Shown here: positions 22,777 through 31,827 of the stretch, one piece after another | How the letters are laid out: every line of letters starts with the position of its first letter | Position numbering within the stretch: position 1 is the first letter of the stretch | Assembly (NCBI GenBank): GCA_022797935.1 | Contig: JAAWLO010000005.1 | Span: 1-63,576 of the forward strand | Length of the DNA: 63,576 nt | Reading direction: 5' to 3' | DNA from: Oscillibacter sp. | GTDB taxonomy: Bacteria > Bacillota > Clostridia > Oscillospirales > Oscillospiraceae | Program-made: the position numbers and the translations under genes | Notes under the pieces: generated by a model | Database searches by the model: none | Seen by the model: the letters and a program-made list of their open reading frames with translations, nothing else | What the model was told of the DNA's origin: nothing

Positions 22777-24675
22777 TCAGCGGACGCGGATGACCTCCTC
22801 CAGCGCCCGGCATTCGCCGGTCCGAATGGTCAGGTCCTCGTAATCGTCGGAATTGGTCACCAGCACTACCACGCAGTCCGGATGCCCGGCGGCGGCAATT
22901 TTGGCCCGGTCAAAGGTGAGAAGGGGTTCTCCCGCCCGAACCTTCTGCCCCTCCTGCACCAGGGCGGCAAAGCCGTCGCCGTTCATGGCCACGGTATCCA
23001 CCCCCACGTGAATCAAAAGCTCCATGCCGTCGGGGGAAGAGAGGCCCACCGCGTGCCTGGTCTCCGCCACGGTGGTGATCTCCCCGTCAAAGGGCGCCCG
23101 GACAACGCCCTCACTGGGCTGGACGCCCACACCCCGCCCCAGAACACCGGCGGCAAAGGTCTCGTCGGGAATTTCTGCAAAGGGGATCACCGTACCGGCC
23201 ACCGGGGCGTAGACCACGCCGGGGGCGCAGTCCACGGCCGCCTGTTCAGGAACCGGAGCAGGCGCTTCCGTTCCGGCAGTTTCCGGAGCCGCGTCCTGAT
23301 AGCCGAAGAGCCAGGTCAGCACAAAGGCCACGGCAATGGAAATGGCGGCCATCACCACGTAATGAAGCGGATTATGGAGGCAGAGGAGAAGGCCGAACAG
23401 ACCCGTGACGCCGGTTCCGCTGGCCCCCAGACCCACCAGGGAGGCGTACATAGCGCCTGCCGCGCCGCCCAGCGCACCGCAGACAAAGGGCTTGAAATGC
23501 CGCAGGTTCACACCGAAGATGGCGGGCTCGGTGATGCCCATGAAGCAGGACAGGGACGCCGGCAGGGCCATGGATTTCAGCTTGCCGTTCCGGGTCTTCA
23601 GGGCCACGGCCAGCGCTGCCGCGCCCTGGGCCATATTGGCGGCAGAGGCCAGGGGAAGCCAGTACGTAAAGCCATACTGGGAGAGCTGGCCCATGTCAAT
23701 GACGGTGTACATGTGGTGAATGCCCGCCACCACGGTGGTGGAGTAAAGGCCGCCCATGATGAGGCTTCCCACGCCGAAGGGCAGGGTCAGCAGGGTCTGA
23801 ATCCCGCCGATAATGCCGTGCTCCACCGTGGAGAAAATGGGTCCAATGATGGAATAGGTCAGATAGCCGGTGGCGAAGACGCTGACCAGGGGCGTGACAA
23901 ACAGGTCCAACATGGCGGGAACGATTTTATGAAGCCGCTTTTCCATCAGGCACATCACCCATACGGCAATGATGACCGGAATGACGCTGCCCTGATAGCC
24001 CACCAGATTCACCTCGTACAGGCCAAACCACACCCGCTGTGTCCGCAGAACGCCCTCCGTCGCCACGGTCCAGGCATTCTGCAGGTCCGGGTGAATCATC
24101 AGCATGCCGATGACCGCCCCGAGATAGGGATTCCCGCCGAAGGCTTTGGCGGCGCTGTAGGCAATGAGAATGGGCAGGAACACGTAGGCGGTATTGGCGA
24201 AGAGATTGGCGAACACATAGATGGAGCCGGAGGTATCAATCTGGAGGAACCCGTTGTTCACCATGAAGTTCAGCGCCTCCATGATACCCATGAGGAAGCC
24301 GCTGGCCACAATGGCCGGGATGATGGGAACGAAAATATCTCCCAGACACTTGATGGCCCGCTTGAACCAGGGCTGCTTCGCGGCGGCGGCGGCTTTCACC
24401 TCATCCTTTGTGGCGGCCGACATGCCGCTGACCTTCAGGAACTCGTCGTAAACCTTGTTCACCGTGCCGGTGCCCAGAATGAGCTGGAGCTGGCCGTTGG
24501 AGCTGAACACCCCCTTCACGCCCTCCACCTGTTCCAGGGCCTTGACGTCGATGCTGCCGTTGTCCACCGTCACCAGCCGCAGCCGGGTGGCGCAGTGGGC
24601 CGCGCTGACCAGGTTCTCCCGCCCGCCGAGAAGTCCGAAAATCTCTTGGGCGCACTTTGCGTAATCCAATGCCAT
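22777..24675 (-). CDS. scrA: Sucrose-specific PTS transporter, fused IIB-IIC-IIA
   Basis: This membrane protein of about 632 residues takes up sucrose and phosphorylates it. Residues 1-85 are IIB, with the phosphorylated Cys in SAAHCATRLRL near residue 27. Residues about 105-460 are a beta-glucoside/sucrose-type IIC domain with around ten helices and the GITEPAIFGVN motif. After a Pro/Ala-rich linker, residues about 490-632 are IIA with the His in LLIHVGVDTVAMNG. I chose the ATG at 24675 behind GGAGG rather than a longer in-frame start. scrB, scrR and the shared operators support sucrose; the IIC family also includes trehalose carriers. Confidence 0.9.
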   Translation of the reverse strand: MALDYAKCAQEIFGLLGGRENLVSAAHCATRLRLVTVDNGSIDVKALEQVEGVKGVFSSNGQLQLILGTGTVNKVYDEFLKVSGMSAATKDEVKAAAAAKQPWFKRAIKCLGDIFVPIIPAIVASGFLMGIMEALNFMVNNGFLQIDTSGSIYVFANLFANTAYVFLPILIAYSAAKAFGGNPYLGAVIGMLMIHPDLQNAWTVATEGVLRTQRVWFGLYEVNLVGYQGSVIPVIIAVWVMCLMEKRLHKIVPAMLDLFVTPLVSVFATGYLTYSIIGPIFSTVEHGIIGGIQTLLTLPFGVGSLIMGGLYSTTVVAGIHHMYTVIDMGQLSQYGFTYWLPLASAANMAQGAAALAVALKTRNGKLKSMALPASLSCFMGITEPAIFGVNLRHFKPFVCGALGGAAGAMYASLVGLGASGTGVTGLFGLLLCLHNPLHYVVMAAISIAVAFVLTWLFGYQDAAPETAGTEAPAPVPEQAAVDCAPGVVYAPVAGTVIPFAEIPDETFAAGVLGRGVGVQPSEGVVRAPFDGEITTVAETRHAVGLSSPDGMELLIHVGVDTVAMNGDGFAALVQEGQKVRAGEPLLTFDRAKIAAAGHPDCVVVLVTNSDDYEDLTIRTGECRALEEVIRVR

Positions 24676-24711
24676 AACCGTTTCCTCCCACTTGATTTGA
24701 AATTGACGATA

Positions 24712-24766
24712 TGAAATCAATTTCATATGTTGGCTTTATTATACGGCGGGAGAATTTATTTGTAAA
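24712..24766 (-). promoter_or_regulatory. scrA promoter with downstream ScrR operator
   Basis: On the minus strand TTTACA (24761-24766) and TATAAT (24738-24743) are 17 bases apart. The perfect palindrome TGAAATCAATTTCA at 24712-24725 lies just downstream of the -10, placed to block transcription. Confidence 0.85.
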
Positions 24767-24811
24767 TTGACAGGGAGGCTAAACTTTCCCCGTCTTCTTT
24801 ATGCAAAATAC

Positions 24812-24825
24812 TGAAATCAATTTCA
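24812..24825. promoter_or_regulatory. Second ScrR operator upstream of scrA
   Basis: TGAAATCAATTTCA, identical to the scrA site, lies 100 bp upstream of it. Its end supplies the TGA stop codon of the Cof-type phosphatase gene. The pair could support DNA looping (inference). Confidence 0.75.
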
Positions 24826-25650
24826 GTCCAAAAATCCGTACTGGGCAAAGGCACGGTAGAGGCCGTCCTTCTGCACCGGCGGGCAGACGGCCCTGGCGGC
24901 CTTCCGCAGCGACTGACAGGCATTTCCCATCGCGACCCCCAGCCCCGCCGTCTGAATCATCTCCAAATCGTTCATGCTGTCGCCAAAGGCCACCGTATCC
25001 GCCAGAGGAACCTGCAGATACCGGCACAGCCGCTCTATGGCCGCCCCCTTGTTGAACTTTCGGTTGATGAGCTCTCCATGGATGATGCCAAGGGCATCCG
25101 GCTCCTGAAGGCAAAACTGAAATGCGTCCTCCAGCGCTTTCCGGGGGCCTTGCAGGCTCGCCGCATGAGGGGCCATGAAGACGATTTTGTAGATGGGCTC
25201 TCCTTGATACTCCGACATGGAGCGAATCCCCAAATCCTGTTCCAGCTGTTCTCTCCAGCGGAGAAATTCGCTGTTTTTCCCCGCTTTTTCCAGCAGGAAC
25301 TTTTTGAATCCCGGGTCGGCATAGCTTCGGCTGAAGCTCTCCGCCGTGCGGAAAACGCCATGCTCCTCCAGCACGGACAGCGCTTTTTCCTGCTGCTCCG
25401 GGGTCATGGGGCAATCATAGATCCTCTGGCCGCCATACTGAATGCAGCCCCCCGCAGAACTGATTACGCCATCAAACCCGTATGGCAGCAGCGGCGAGAG
25501 CATCCCGTAATTCCGTCCGGAGCATAAAAACACCTGGTGTCCGGCGGCCCGGGCACGGCGTATGGCCTCCTGGGCGGAGGCGGGCGGCGTGTTGGAACCC
25601 GGCTCCGTCAGGGTTCCGTCAATGTCCAGAAAAATCAACCTTCGGTGCAT
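24823..25650 (-). CDS. Cof-type HAD-IIB phosphatase in the sucrose locus
   Basis: This 275-residue protein is a HAD-IIB (Cof-like) hydrolase. Motif I is FLDIDGTLTEPGS near residue 7, motif II is FLCSGRNYGM near residue 42, the Lys is in FNKGAAIERL near residue 198, and motif IV is AFGDSMNDLEMI near residue 222. Such enzymes dephosphorylate sugar phosphates or phosphorylated cofactors. Its own promoter carries the same operator as scrA and scrR, so it belongs to the sucrose regulon; a role in controlling sugar-phosphate levels is inferred. I chose the ATG at 25650 (AAGGAGG upstream). Confidence 0.85.
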   Translation of the reverse strand: MHRRLIFLDIDGTLTEPGSNTPPASAQEAIRRARAAGHQVFLCSGRNYGMLSPLLPYGFDGVISSAGGCIQYGGQRIYDCPMTPEQQEKALSVLEEHGVFRTAESFSRSYADPGFKKFLLEKAGKNSEFLRWREQLEQDLGIRSMSEYQGEPIYKIVFMAPHAASLQGPRKALEDAFQFCLQEPDALGIIHGELINRKFNKGAAIERLCRYLQVPLADTVAFGDSMNDLEMIQTAGLGVAMGNACQSLRKAARAVCPPVQKDGLYRAFAQYGFLD

Positions 25651-25692
25651 AGCGGCCTCCTTTTCGTTTCTCATGTTCTGACGCCATTGGGA

Positions 25693-25741
25693 TGAAATCA
25701 ATTTCATATGACATCATAACAGAAAACCACTCCGGCCGCAA
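25693..25741 (-). promoter_or_regulatory. Promoter and ScrR operator of the Cof-type phosphatase
   Basis: On the minus strand TTGCGG (25736-25741) and TATGAT (25713-25718) are 17 bases apart. TGAAATCAATTTCA at 25693-25706 follows the -10. Confidence 0.8.
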
Positions 25742-25833
25742 GAGCTGAAAGCATAGACGTTTTCGACAAAGTGGACCCATAAAAATCAGAGGATTTCACA
25801 ACGGCCTTTTTTACCCACTTTTCGGAAAACGGG

Positions 25834-25878
25834 TTGGAACGCGCATATTTTTATGATATAATTCTGAAATGGATTTCA
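25834..25878 (+). promoter_or_regulatory. scrR promoter and autoregulatory operator
   Basis: TTGGAA (25834-25839) and TATAAT (25857-25862) are 17 bases apart. TGAAATGGATTTCA (25865-25878), a variant of the sucrose operator with a changed centre, follows immediately and suggests weaker autorepression. Confidence 0.8.
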
Positions 25879-25897
25879 AACTGCCAGGAGATACGTT

Positions 25898-26875
25898 ATG
25901 AACATATCCGAAATTGCGAAGCTGGCCGGTGTCTCGCCCTCCGCCGTGTCTCGCTATCTGAACAGCGGCTACCTCTCCGCAGAAAAAAAAGAGGCCATCC
26001 GCAAGGTCATCGAAGAAACCGGCTACCGCCCTCTGGTGCAGGCCCAGGTTCTCCGCACCAGAAAGACCAAGACCATCGGCGTCATTCTGCCAAAAATCGA
26101 CTCCTTCTCCATCGGCAATGTGGTGGCGGGGATTGACTCCGTCCTGGAGCGGAAGGGATTCCAGATTCTGCTGGCGGATACCCACAACTGCTCGGAGAAG
26201 GAGCTGGATTATCTGGATACCTTTGACGACCAGCGGGTGGACGGCGTCATTCTCATTGGAACCATCTTCACCCCCAGGCACCTGGCCCTTCTGCGGAAGA
26301 GCCGGGTTCCAGTGGTTCTGGCCGGGCAGCAGCTGGACGGTTTTTCCTGTGTCTGCCACGATGACTATCACGCCTTCTATGACATCACCAGGCTGGTACT
26401 AAACAAGGGGTGCCGGCGGACTGGCTACATCGGCGCGCTGCCCCAGGACAAGGCCGTGGGCCAGGACCGGAGCCGCGCTTACCGCGACGCCCTGCAGGAT
26501 GCCGGTCTGGAGCCGGGCCCTATGGCTGTGGCGGACTTTACCATTGCCTCCGGCCGGGAAACGGCGCAGTCGCTTTGGGACGCCCACGGCCCGCTGGACG
26601 CCCTGGTCTGCGCCACAGACAGCATGGCGGTGGGCGCGCTGCAATTCCTCAAAAGCCGGGGCATCCAGGTTCCCCAACAGGTATGCCTCACCGGTCACGG
26701 CGCTTCCAACCTCTGCGCTGTAACGACGCCCACCATCACCACCATCCGCTACTTTTATGAGGAGAGCGGCGCCAATGCCGCAGCCCTTCTCCTGGAGCAG
26801 CTGAAAGATCCCTCCCTCCCCGCTAAAGAAATCAAATTGGGATATACCATTGTAGAACAGGAATCCACTGGCTGA
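25898..26875 (+). CDS. scrR: Sucrose operon repressor (LacI family)
   Basis: This 325-residue LacI-family protein has the headpiece ISEIAKLAGVSPSAVSRYLN (residues 3-22) followed by the hinge and a ligand domain with GVILPKIDSFSIGNVVAGID, DGVILIGTIF and CATDSMAVGALQFL. Its gene diverges from the Cof-type phosphatase and scrAB, and four TGAAATNNATTTCA operators lie before itself and those genes. The inferred role is repression of sucrose uptake and hydrolysis until a sugar inducer binds. The headpiece and NSGYLSAEKKEAIRKVIEETGYRP-like hinge resemble ScrR of other Firmicutes. Confidence 0.88.
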   Translation: MNISEIAKLAGVSPSAVSRYLNSGYLSAEKKEAIRKVIEETGYRPLVQAQVLRTRKTKTIGVILPKIDSFSIGNVVAGIDSVLERKGFQILLADTHNCSEKELDYLDTFDDQRVDGVILIGTIFTPRHLALLRKSRVPVVLAGQQLDGFSCVCHDDYHAFYDITRLVLNKGCRRTGYIGALPQDKAVGQDRSRAYRDALQDAGLEPGPMAVADFTIASGRETAQSLWDAHGPLDALVCATDSMAVGALQFLKSRGIQVPQQVCLTGHGASNLCAVTTPTITTIRYFYEESGANAAALLLEQLKDPSLPAKEIKLGYTIVEQESTG

Positions 26876-26914
26876 CCGGGAACGGAATTTTTTGTCGTAA
26901 GCCACAAGTTTCGG

Positions 26915-26943
26915 TTGCTTTTTCAATCATTTTGTCGTATACT
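26915..26943 (+). promoter_or_regulatory. Promoter of the toxin-antitoxin pair
   Basis: TTGCTT (26915-26920) and TATACT (26938-26943) are 17 bases apart. Two TTTTGTCGTA copies (near 26889 and 26930) flank the -35 region and may be antitoxin binding sites. Confidence 0.65.
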
Positions 26944-26988
26944 ACAGAAGTAAGGAAAGTAAGAACTTGTTGGAAAGGAGTGGTCCCC

Positions 26989-27246
26989 ATGGAGCTAGCC
27001 AAAGTCACGTCGAAGGGTCAGATTACGATTCCCATTGAGATCCGGAAGAAATTAGGCATCAAGGAGGGCGATAAAATCCTGTTGGTTGAAGATCAGGGCC
27101 GCGTCATCATGATGAATTCCTCTATGGAAGCTCTCTGGGAAGCGCAGACCGCGTTCGAGGCAGAGGCGGAACGGCTCGGGATCAAAGACGAACAGGATGT
27201 TACCGATCTCATTCGGGATCTGCGCCGGGAACGAATGGAGGATTAA
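26989..27246 (+). CDS. AbrB/MazE-type antitoxin
   Basis: This 85-residue protein begins with a swapped-hairpin AbrB fold: LAKVTSKGQITIPIEIRKKLGIKEGDKI, whose core TSKGQITIPIEIRKKLGIKEG is diagnostic. The C-terminal acidic helices probably wrap around the toxin. It starts at the ATG behind GGAAAGGAG. One base separates its stop from the PIN-domain gene, a normal antitoxin-toxin order. It should bind the toxin and repress the shared promoter. Confidence 0.88.
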   Translation: MELAKVTSKGQITIPIEIRKKLGIKEGDKILLVEDQGRVIMMNSSMEALWEAQTAFEAEAERLGIKDEQDVTDLIRDLRRERMED

Positions 27247-27247
27247 C

Positions 27248-27652
27248 ATGCGGGTCATGCTGGACACGAATGTCCTTCTCTCTGCGCTGCTGTTTCCAAA
27301 CAACCGGATGAACGGGATGATGCGGTGTATTTTTGAGGAACACCGTCTGGTCCTTTCTTCTCTCTCCGTAGATGAATTGATCTTGGTTGTAAAGAAGAAC
27401 TTTCCGGCGAAGGCAGCGATTGTAGACCATATGTTGTCCGCAATGAGCTATGAATTTATTTATACGTCTCGCGCCATGGAGCAAGACTGCTCCGGCATTG
27501 CAAACCCCAGAAACTATCCCCTCTTGCCGGTCGCACTTCAGGAAAACGTGGACCTCTTGATTACAAACGACAAAGAGTTTGCGGAAATTGCCATTGACCG
27601 TCCGGAAATCCTGACTCCGGCAGAATTTATCAGACAATACCTCATCCGCTGA
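27248..27652 (+). CDS. PIN-domain toxin (COG1569-like)
   Basis: This 134-residue protein has a PIN ribonuclease fold. The first catalytic Asp is in MLDTNVLLSALLFPNN (residues 4-19), an acidic pair is in SSLSVDELILVVKK near residue 41, and the later acid is in NVDLLITNDKEFAEI near residue 105. These proteins cleave RNA in a metal-dependent way when freed from the antitoxin. GGAGG ends four bases before the ATG, and it is coupled to the AbrB-type antitoxin. An inverted repeat (CAGGGACG/CGTCCCTG, 27665-27685) follows and may end the transcript. Confidence 0.85.
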   Translation: MRVMLDTNVLLSALLFPNNRMNGMMRCIFEEHRLVLSSLSVDELILVVKKNFPAKAAIVDHMLSAMSYEFIYTSRAMEQDCSGIANPRNYPLLPVALQENVDLLITNDKEFAEIAIDRPEILTPAEFIRQYLIR

Positions 27653-27817
27653 ACAGCGGACGGACAGGGACGGGCCTCGTCCCTGCCGGTTTCACCGCGC
27701 GAGGACCGCCGGTTTCGTGAGAGGATTTTTCCTCTTCGGACCAGCGGTCTTTTTCTGCGCCGCCGTCTTCCAGCCGGAACCGGCTCTTGCTTCCGGACCG
27801 GCGTCCGCTCCACGCGC

Positions 27818-27856
27818 GGATGCGCCGGCAGCTGCTTCACAGCCGCCGGCGCATCC
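27818..27856. terminator. Strong hairpin downstream of the YkvI-like gene
   Basis: GGATGCGCCGGC and GCCGGCGCATCC form a perfect 12-bp stem. No T-run follows on either strand, so termination is only likely. The gap 27653-27899 otherwise contains no gene I can support. Confidence 0.5.
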
Positions 27857-27899
27857 AGAAGAAAGAAAGGAAATATATCTCAAAGCCAACCGGCCTTGA

Positions 27900-28984
27900 T
27901 TATGAAATCTGCCTCCAAAAACGGACTGCCTCTTTGCGCACCACCATGATACAAAGCACCGCGCCAATGTACCCACTGACGCCGTATACTGCATGGACCA
28001 GCGTCCGAAAGGGAACCAGCAGGGAGATGACCGCGCCGCAGGCCGCTGTCAGAAAAACACCGCACTGGTATCCGGCGCTTCCCTCCGCCGCGAATCTGGA
28101 GGGCACCTGCCACAGCAGCGGAACCGCCGCCGTATAAATCCCCAGAAAAATGGCCGGGGATAACAGATTCGCAAGGGCAGGCGCCGTATGCGCCGCCAAA
28201 ACCAGAGCCGGAATTTCCGTCTCTATCACCTCCGGCAGCAAGGCCAGCATTCCCGCCGCCATAGCCGCGCAGCTCACGGAAAACCCTGCCGCCCCCAGGA
28301 GTACCCCGCGGACAGCTGTCCCCGGTTCCCGGCCCTGCCTGCCTATGGCCGTCAAAAAATTCGCCAGCCACAGGATGCAGAAGCCCACATAGGAGCCCAC
28401 GGCGGAAAACCACCCGTTTCCCACCCGGGTTACCTGAAAAACAGCCACGTCTTCCGCGTTCTCCCAAAACTCCGCCGGATCAGCGGCAAAGGAACCCGCC
28501 CCCAGGAGCACCGCCAGCCCCGCAATGAGCAGTCCTATGACGCCCAGGGTCTTGAGATGCGTTCAAAGCCGCAGAGGGCCGTGACAGCGGTCAGAACCGC
28601 CAGAACCACGCAGCCACCAGCCGCCGGCATGCCGAACTGCTGGCGCAGGGCCGCGCCCGCTCCGGCCACCATAACCACATAGGACAGGAACACAAACAGC
28701 AGGGTAAAACCGTCGAAAAAAGCCCCCGCGTACGGTCCGCCGTAATAGCGGAAAAGCTCCGCGTTTCGGGTAAATCCCTCCCGCCTTCCGGCCAGAACCA
28801 GACAGCTGCCAATCCCGGCAAACAGGCCGAACATCACCGCAATGGCTCCGAACCCGGCCAGTCCGTAAGCCGTGAAATACTGCAGAATCTCCTGCCCGGT
28901 GGCAAAGCCCGACCCGGTCAGACAGGCTATGAAGGCCCCCGCGTACCGCAGGCTCTCCCGGTTTGCACCCGCGCGTTTCTCCAT
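27900..28984 (-). pseudogene. YkvI-like LeuT-fold membrane protein, frameshifted
   Basis: Two overlapping reading frames together make one full-length membrane protein of about 360 residues. The N-terminal part (28984 down to about 28556) has FIACLTGSGFATGQEILQYF, GYVVMVAGAG-like helices and ends CGFERIS. The C-terminal part (about 28555 down to 27900) continues LGVIGLL-AGLAVLLGAGSFAADP and has five more helices. One base is missing in the ATCTCAAGACC region near 28551-28556; restoring it joins the frames. The family (COG3949) is related to amino-acid/cation symporters. Either the gene is inactive or this is a sequencing error. Confidence 0.78.
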
Positions 28985-28995
28985 ATCCGCGCCTC

Positions 28996-29481
28996 TTAAA
29001 ACAGCTTCCGCATTTCCATCTCGTGGGTAACCTTCCAGGTCCCCTCCTCTTTGGCAATGTAGAACATGGACAGGGTCAGATTCTGCTCTCCCAGTGACCG
29101 GAAGGTGGCCGGGCCCTTCCAGCTGGGGCCGGTGTTGGTACCGGACAGGTACATTCTCCGGAAGACCCTCCAGCCCCCCGCCTGCCCCGGCGCCACAATC
29201 ACATGCTCCACCCGGGTCTTCAGGTCCGGGAAGGCCGCCAGCAGCGCCTGCCGGTCCACAACGACCTCCTCCACGCCGTGAAGCCGCCGGGCATTCTCCC
29301 GCAGCACCTCCACGTCATAGGAATAGTAGTCGTACAGCAGGCCGAACATGCAGTGGTCATAGGTCAGCTTCGTCAGCGCCCGCACAAAGCGCTCCACATC
29401 GTCCCGGGTCTGGAGGTCCAGGCCCTCCAGCTCCCCGCACAGGGCCAAAATCTCATCATGATACAAATCCGCTTGCAGCAT
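28996..29481 (-). CDS. SnoaL/NTF2-like protein
   Basis: This 161-residue protein looks like a SnoaL-like (NTF2-fold) domain: an N-terminal helical region followed by FGLLYDYYSYDVEVLRENARR, VDRQALLAAFPDLKTRVEHVI, and strands ending GTWKVTHEMEMRKLF. This fold forms a cone-shaped pocket used by ketosteroid isomerases and polyketide cyclases, but no catalytic residues can be assigned. It is a paralogue of the next gene upstream (shared AAFPDLK and GWSKYGP/GPSWKGP blocks). The pair belongs to the symporter/dipeptidase cluster. Confidence 0.7.
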   Translation of the reverse strand: MLQADLYHDEILALCGELEGLDLQTRDDVERFVRALTKLTYDHCMFGLLYDYYSYDVEVLRENARRLHGVEEVVVDRQALLAAFPDLKTRVEHVIVAPGQAGGWRVFRRMYLSGTNTGPSWKGPATFRSLGEQNLTLSMFYIAKEEGTWKVTHEMEMRKLF

Positions 29482-29485
29482 AGCC

Positions 29486-30040
29486 TCACACCTCCTTCGG
29501 TTCCCGTTCCGCGTCTTCCGGAAGCGTCATAGCTGCTTCGATCAGCTCGCTGCTGCGGGTCACCCACTCCTCCACGATTTTCCATCTTCCGTCCACTTTT
29601 TCCACCCGGCACTCGCACAGGCCCAGGCAGATATCCTCCTCACAGAGGCGCTTTCCCGTGGGCGGGCCGTATTTGCTCCAGCCCAGGTTGGCGCCGTCGA
29701 AGTAAATTGCCTGACCGAAGCTGTATCCGCTCTCCTCGTCGCCCTCGGCGAAAATGTCGAGAAAGCGGAGCTTCAAATCCGGAAAAGCCGCCATCAGCTG
29801 TAAGGTGTCGTTCACCACATCCTTGGAGCCCTTGAGGTCGTTTCCGCCCTCCCGGTTGATGGTAATGCTGTCGCTGTAAAAGTCGTGAATCCGGCCCACC
29901 AGCTTGAAATCCCACAGCGTGCGGGTGAAGCTCTCAAACAGCCGCGCCACTTCCTCCGGCGTTTTCAGCTGGCAGGTATTGACATCGTTGACGCACTGGC
30001 GGCGGTCCTCAAAGTACATCTGTTTTTGCCGGTCGTCCAA
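29486..30040 (-). CDS. SnoaL/NTF2-like protein, paralogue
   Basis: This protein of about 184 residues is a SnoaL-like domain with FESFTRTLWDFKLVGRIHDFYSD, LMAAFPDLKLRFLDIF and a C-terminal KVDGRWKIVEEWVTRSSELIE. The start is probably TTG at 30040 behind AGGAGA; no ATG has a comparable site before codon 8. It precedes the second SnoaL-like gene by four bases. Substrate unknown; the operon context suggests handling of a peptide or small organic molecule (inference). Confidence 0.68.
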   Translation of the reverse strand: MDDRQKQMYFEDRRQCVNDVNTCQLKTPEEVARLFESFTRTLWDFKLVGRIHDFYSDSITINREGGNDLKGSKDVVNDTLQLMAAFPDLKLRFLDIFAEGDEESGYSFGQAIYFDGANLGWSKYGPPTGKRLCEEDICLGLCECRVEKVDGRWKIVEEWVTRSSELIEAAMTLPEDAEREPKEV

Positions 30041-30079
30041 TGCTCCGCATCTCCTTTTTTTAAATATTCCTTTTCCGAA

Positions 30080-30131
30080 GGCGCGTTCTGCGGCCTTTCG
30101 GAAAACTGGGCCATTTTTCAAACAAAGCCTA
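30080..30131. repeat. Palindromic dispersed repeat, right-end fragment D
   Basis: GCCATTTTTCAAACAAAGCCTA at 30110-30131 (quoted core CCATTTTTCAAACAAAGCC) matches the right end of copies A and C. The sequence inward to about 30080 is diverged. It lies directly beyond the stop codon of the symporter's true C-terminal frame. Confidence 0.65.
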
Positions 30132-30132
30132 A

Positions 30133-31741
30133 TCAGAAGCTCTGAATCCAAGCCAGGAATCCCACCAGGCCCGCAAAGATGACAACCGGCCACACAAAAT
30201 AGCGGTCAAACTTCAGGGGGCGGATTTCGTAGCCATCCGCGTCCGTCAAGCCCTGCATAGCCTCGTTGGCGCCCTTCAGCGTATAGGGATAAGGCTCTCG
30301 CTCTGGCTTCCGGGTCCTGGAAAAAGAGGCTGAACAGGCAGGAGAACAGAATGGCAAAGGCGGTGGAATAGACATAGCACCACAGCCAGTTGATGTTCAG
30401 GCCGCTCTCCAGGCTCTTTACCAGCAAAGACAGCACAAAACCGGCGACGCAGCCCAGAGAACAGCTCTTGTCGTTAACAAAGGGCATGAACAGAATCATC
30501 AGCAGTACGCCGGTCAGGGTTCCCTGCATGGGCGCGCTCATGGCACCGATGGACTGCATGATGGAGCGGTTGGACCCGCTGAGGTACAGGTACACGAAGA
30601 TGACCGCCACTACGGCAATGGCGCAGGTGAAGAGCATGGACTGCTTCATGGTGGCCTTCTTGCCCTTGGCCAGGTAGGGTTCGTACACGTCCTTCACGAA
30701 GGCGGCCGTGGCGGAGTTGAGGATAGAGTCCAGGGAGGACATGGCCGCCGCGAAGACCCCTGCCACCATCAGGCCCACCATTCCGCTGGGCATATAGCGG
30801 ATGATGAAGTCTACAAAGACATTGTTGGAATTGGCAAAGTCCAGGGTGCTGGCGTTGTTCTGGTAGAACACAAAAAGAATCAGGCCCAGTATGTAGGTCA
30901 TCCAATAGATTCCCACCATCAGCACCGTGGAGAGGATGCCGGTTTTCTTGACGTCACGGATGCTGCGGGAGGTGACATAGCGCTGAATCTGCTCCTGATT
31001 GAAGCCGAAATAGGAAACCCACATCACAAAGCTGCCAAGCAGGCAGAGATAGATGTTATAGTTGTCCAGCCGGAGGTCAAAATCAAAAGAGACCGTCTTT
31101 CCGGCTTCCCCGGCAATGGACAGCACCTCCCCAAAGGGCATACCCATGTGGCGGAAGGCCACAATCAGCGCAATCACCGCGCCAATGGCCAGGAGGATTC
31201 CCTGCAGCGTATCCGTCCAGATCACCGCTTTGATGCCGCCGGAAACCGTATAGGCAATGGCCAGAATCATAATCAGCGGCACCCAGACGTCCAGGGAAAC
31301 CCCTGTGATGCTCTCCAGCACCAGAGACGGCGTATACACAAAGCCGCCGGTCAGCACAAAGGAATTCAGCAGCCACAACAGCAGCGTAATCATCCCCGTC
31401 CGGCCGCCGAAGCGCAGGTTGACAAATTGCCCCATTGTAGTCACTTTGGTATGATACAGAATGGGCAGAATGGTGCAGGTGCAGAACACAATGCAAAGGG
31501 GCAGGGTGAGATTGGACGCGCCCGCCAGCAGTCCGTCATAGTAAATCCAGCCCGGGTTGCTGATAAACGCGCCGGCGCTGAGCATGGTCATGCCAACCGA
31601 AATGGCCACCGCGTACCAGGGCAGGCTCCGGCCGCCCTGAAAATAGTCCGTGTCACTGCGGTTGCTTCTGCCGGTCACCACGCCGATCAGCAGAACAACC
31701 AGCATATACGCTCCCAGTATCGTCCAGTCAAATACAGTCAT
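30133..31741 (-). pseudogene. Sodium:solute symporter (SSS family), frameshifted near the C-terminus
   Basis: The long frame from 31741 encodes an SSS-type transporter with about 13 membrane helices. It includes YFQGGRSLPWYAVAISVGMT, GGIKAVIWTDTLQGILL and GVFAAAMSSLDSILNSATAAF. After LFFQDPE near 30320 the frame turns to unrelated Arg-rich sequence ending at 30206. An overlapping frame continues with REPYPYTLKGANEAMQGL and a last membrane helix ending at 30133, which is the family-typical tail. An indel in the GAGCGAGAGCC region (30296-30325) explains this. A sodium-coupled importer in the dipeptidase operon is inferred; loss of the last helix may or may not abolish function. Confidence 0.8.
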
Positions 31742-31827
31742 ACGTTCCTCCTTTTCCTTGTGCCATCCGTCATCTCGCGTCTCGCCATAAAGGGTGCAAC
31801 GGCTGTTTCTTTCCCCTGTCTCTCTTT

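Noticed and set aside
27717-27899. 60-residue frame with a signal-like N-terminus after the PIN toxin
   Set aside because: No ribosome site, Pro/Ala-rich low-complexity tail, and it spans a strong hairpin.
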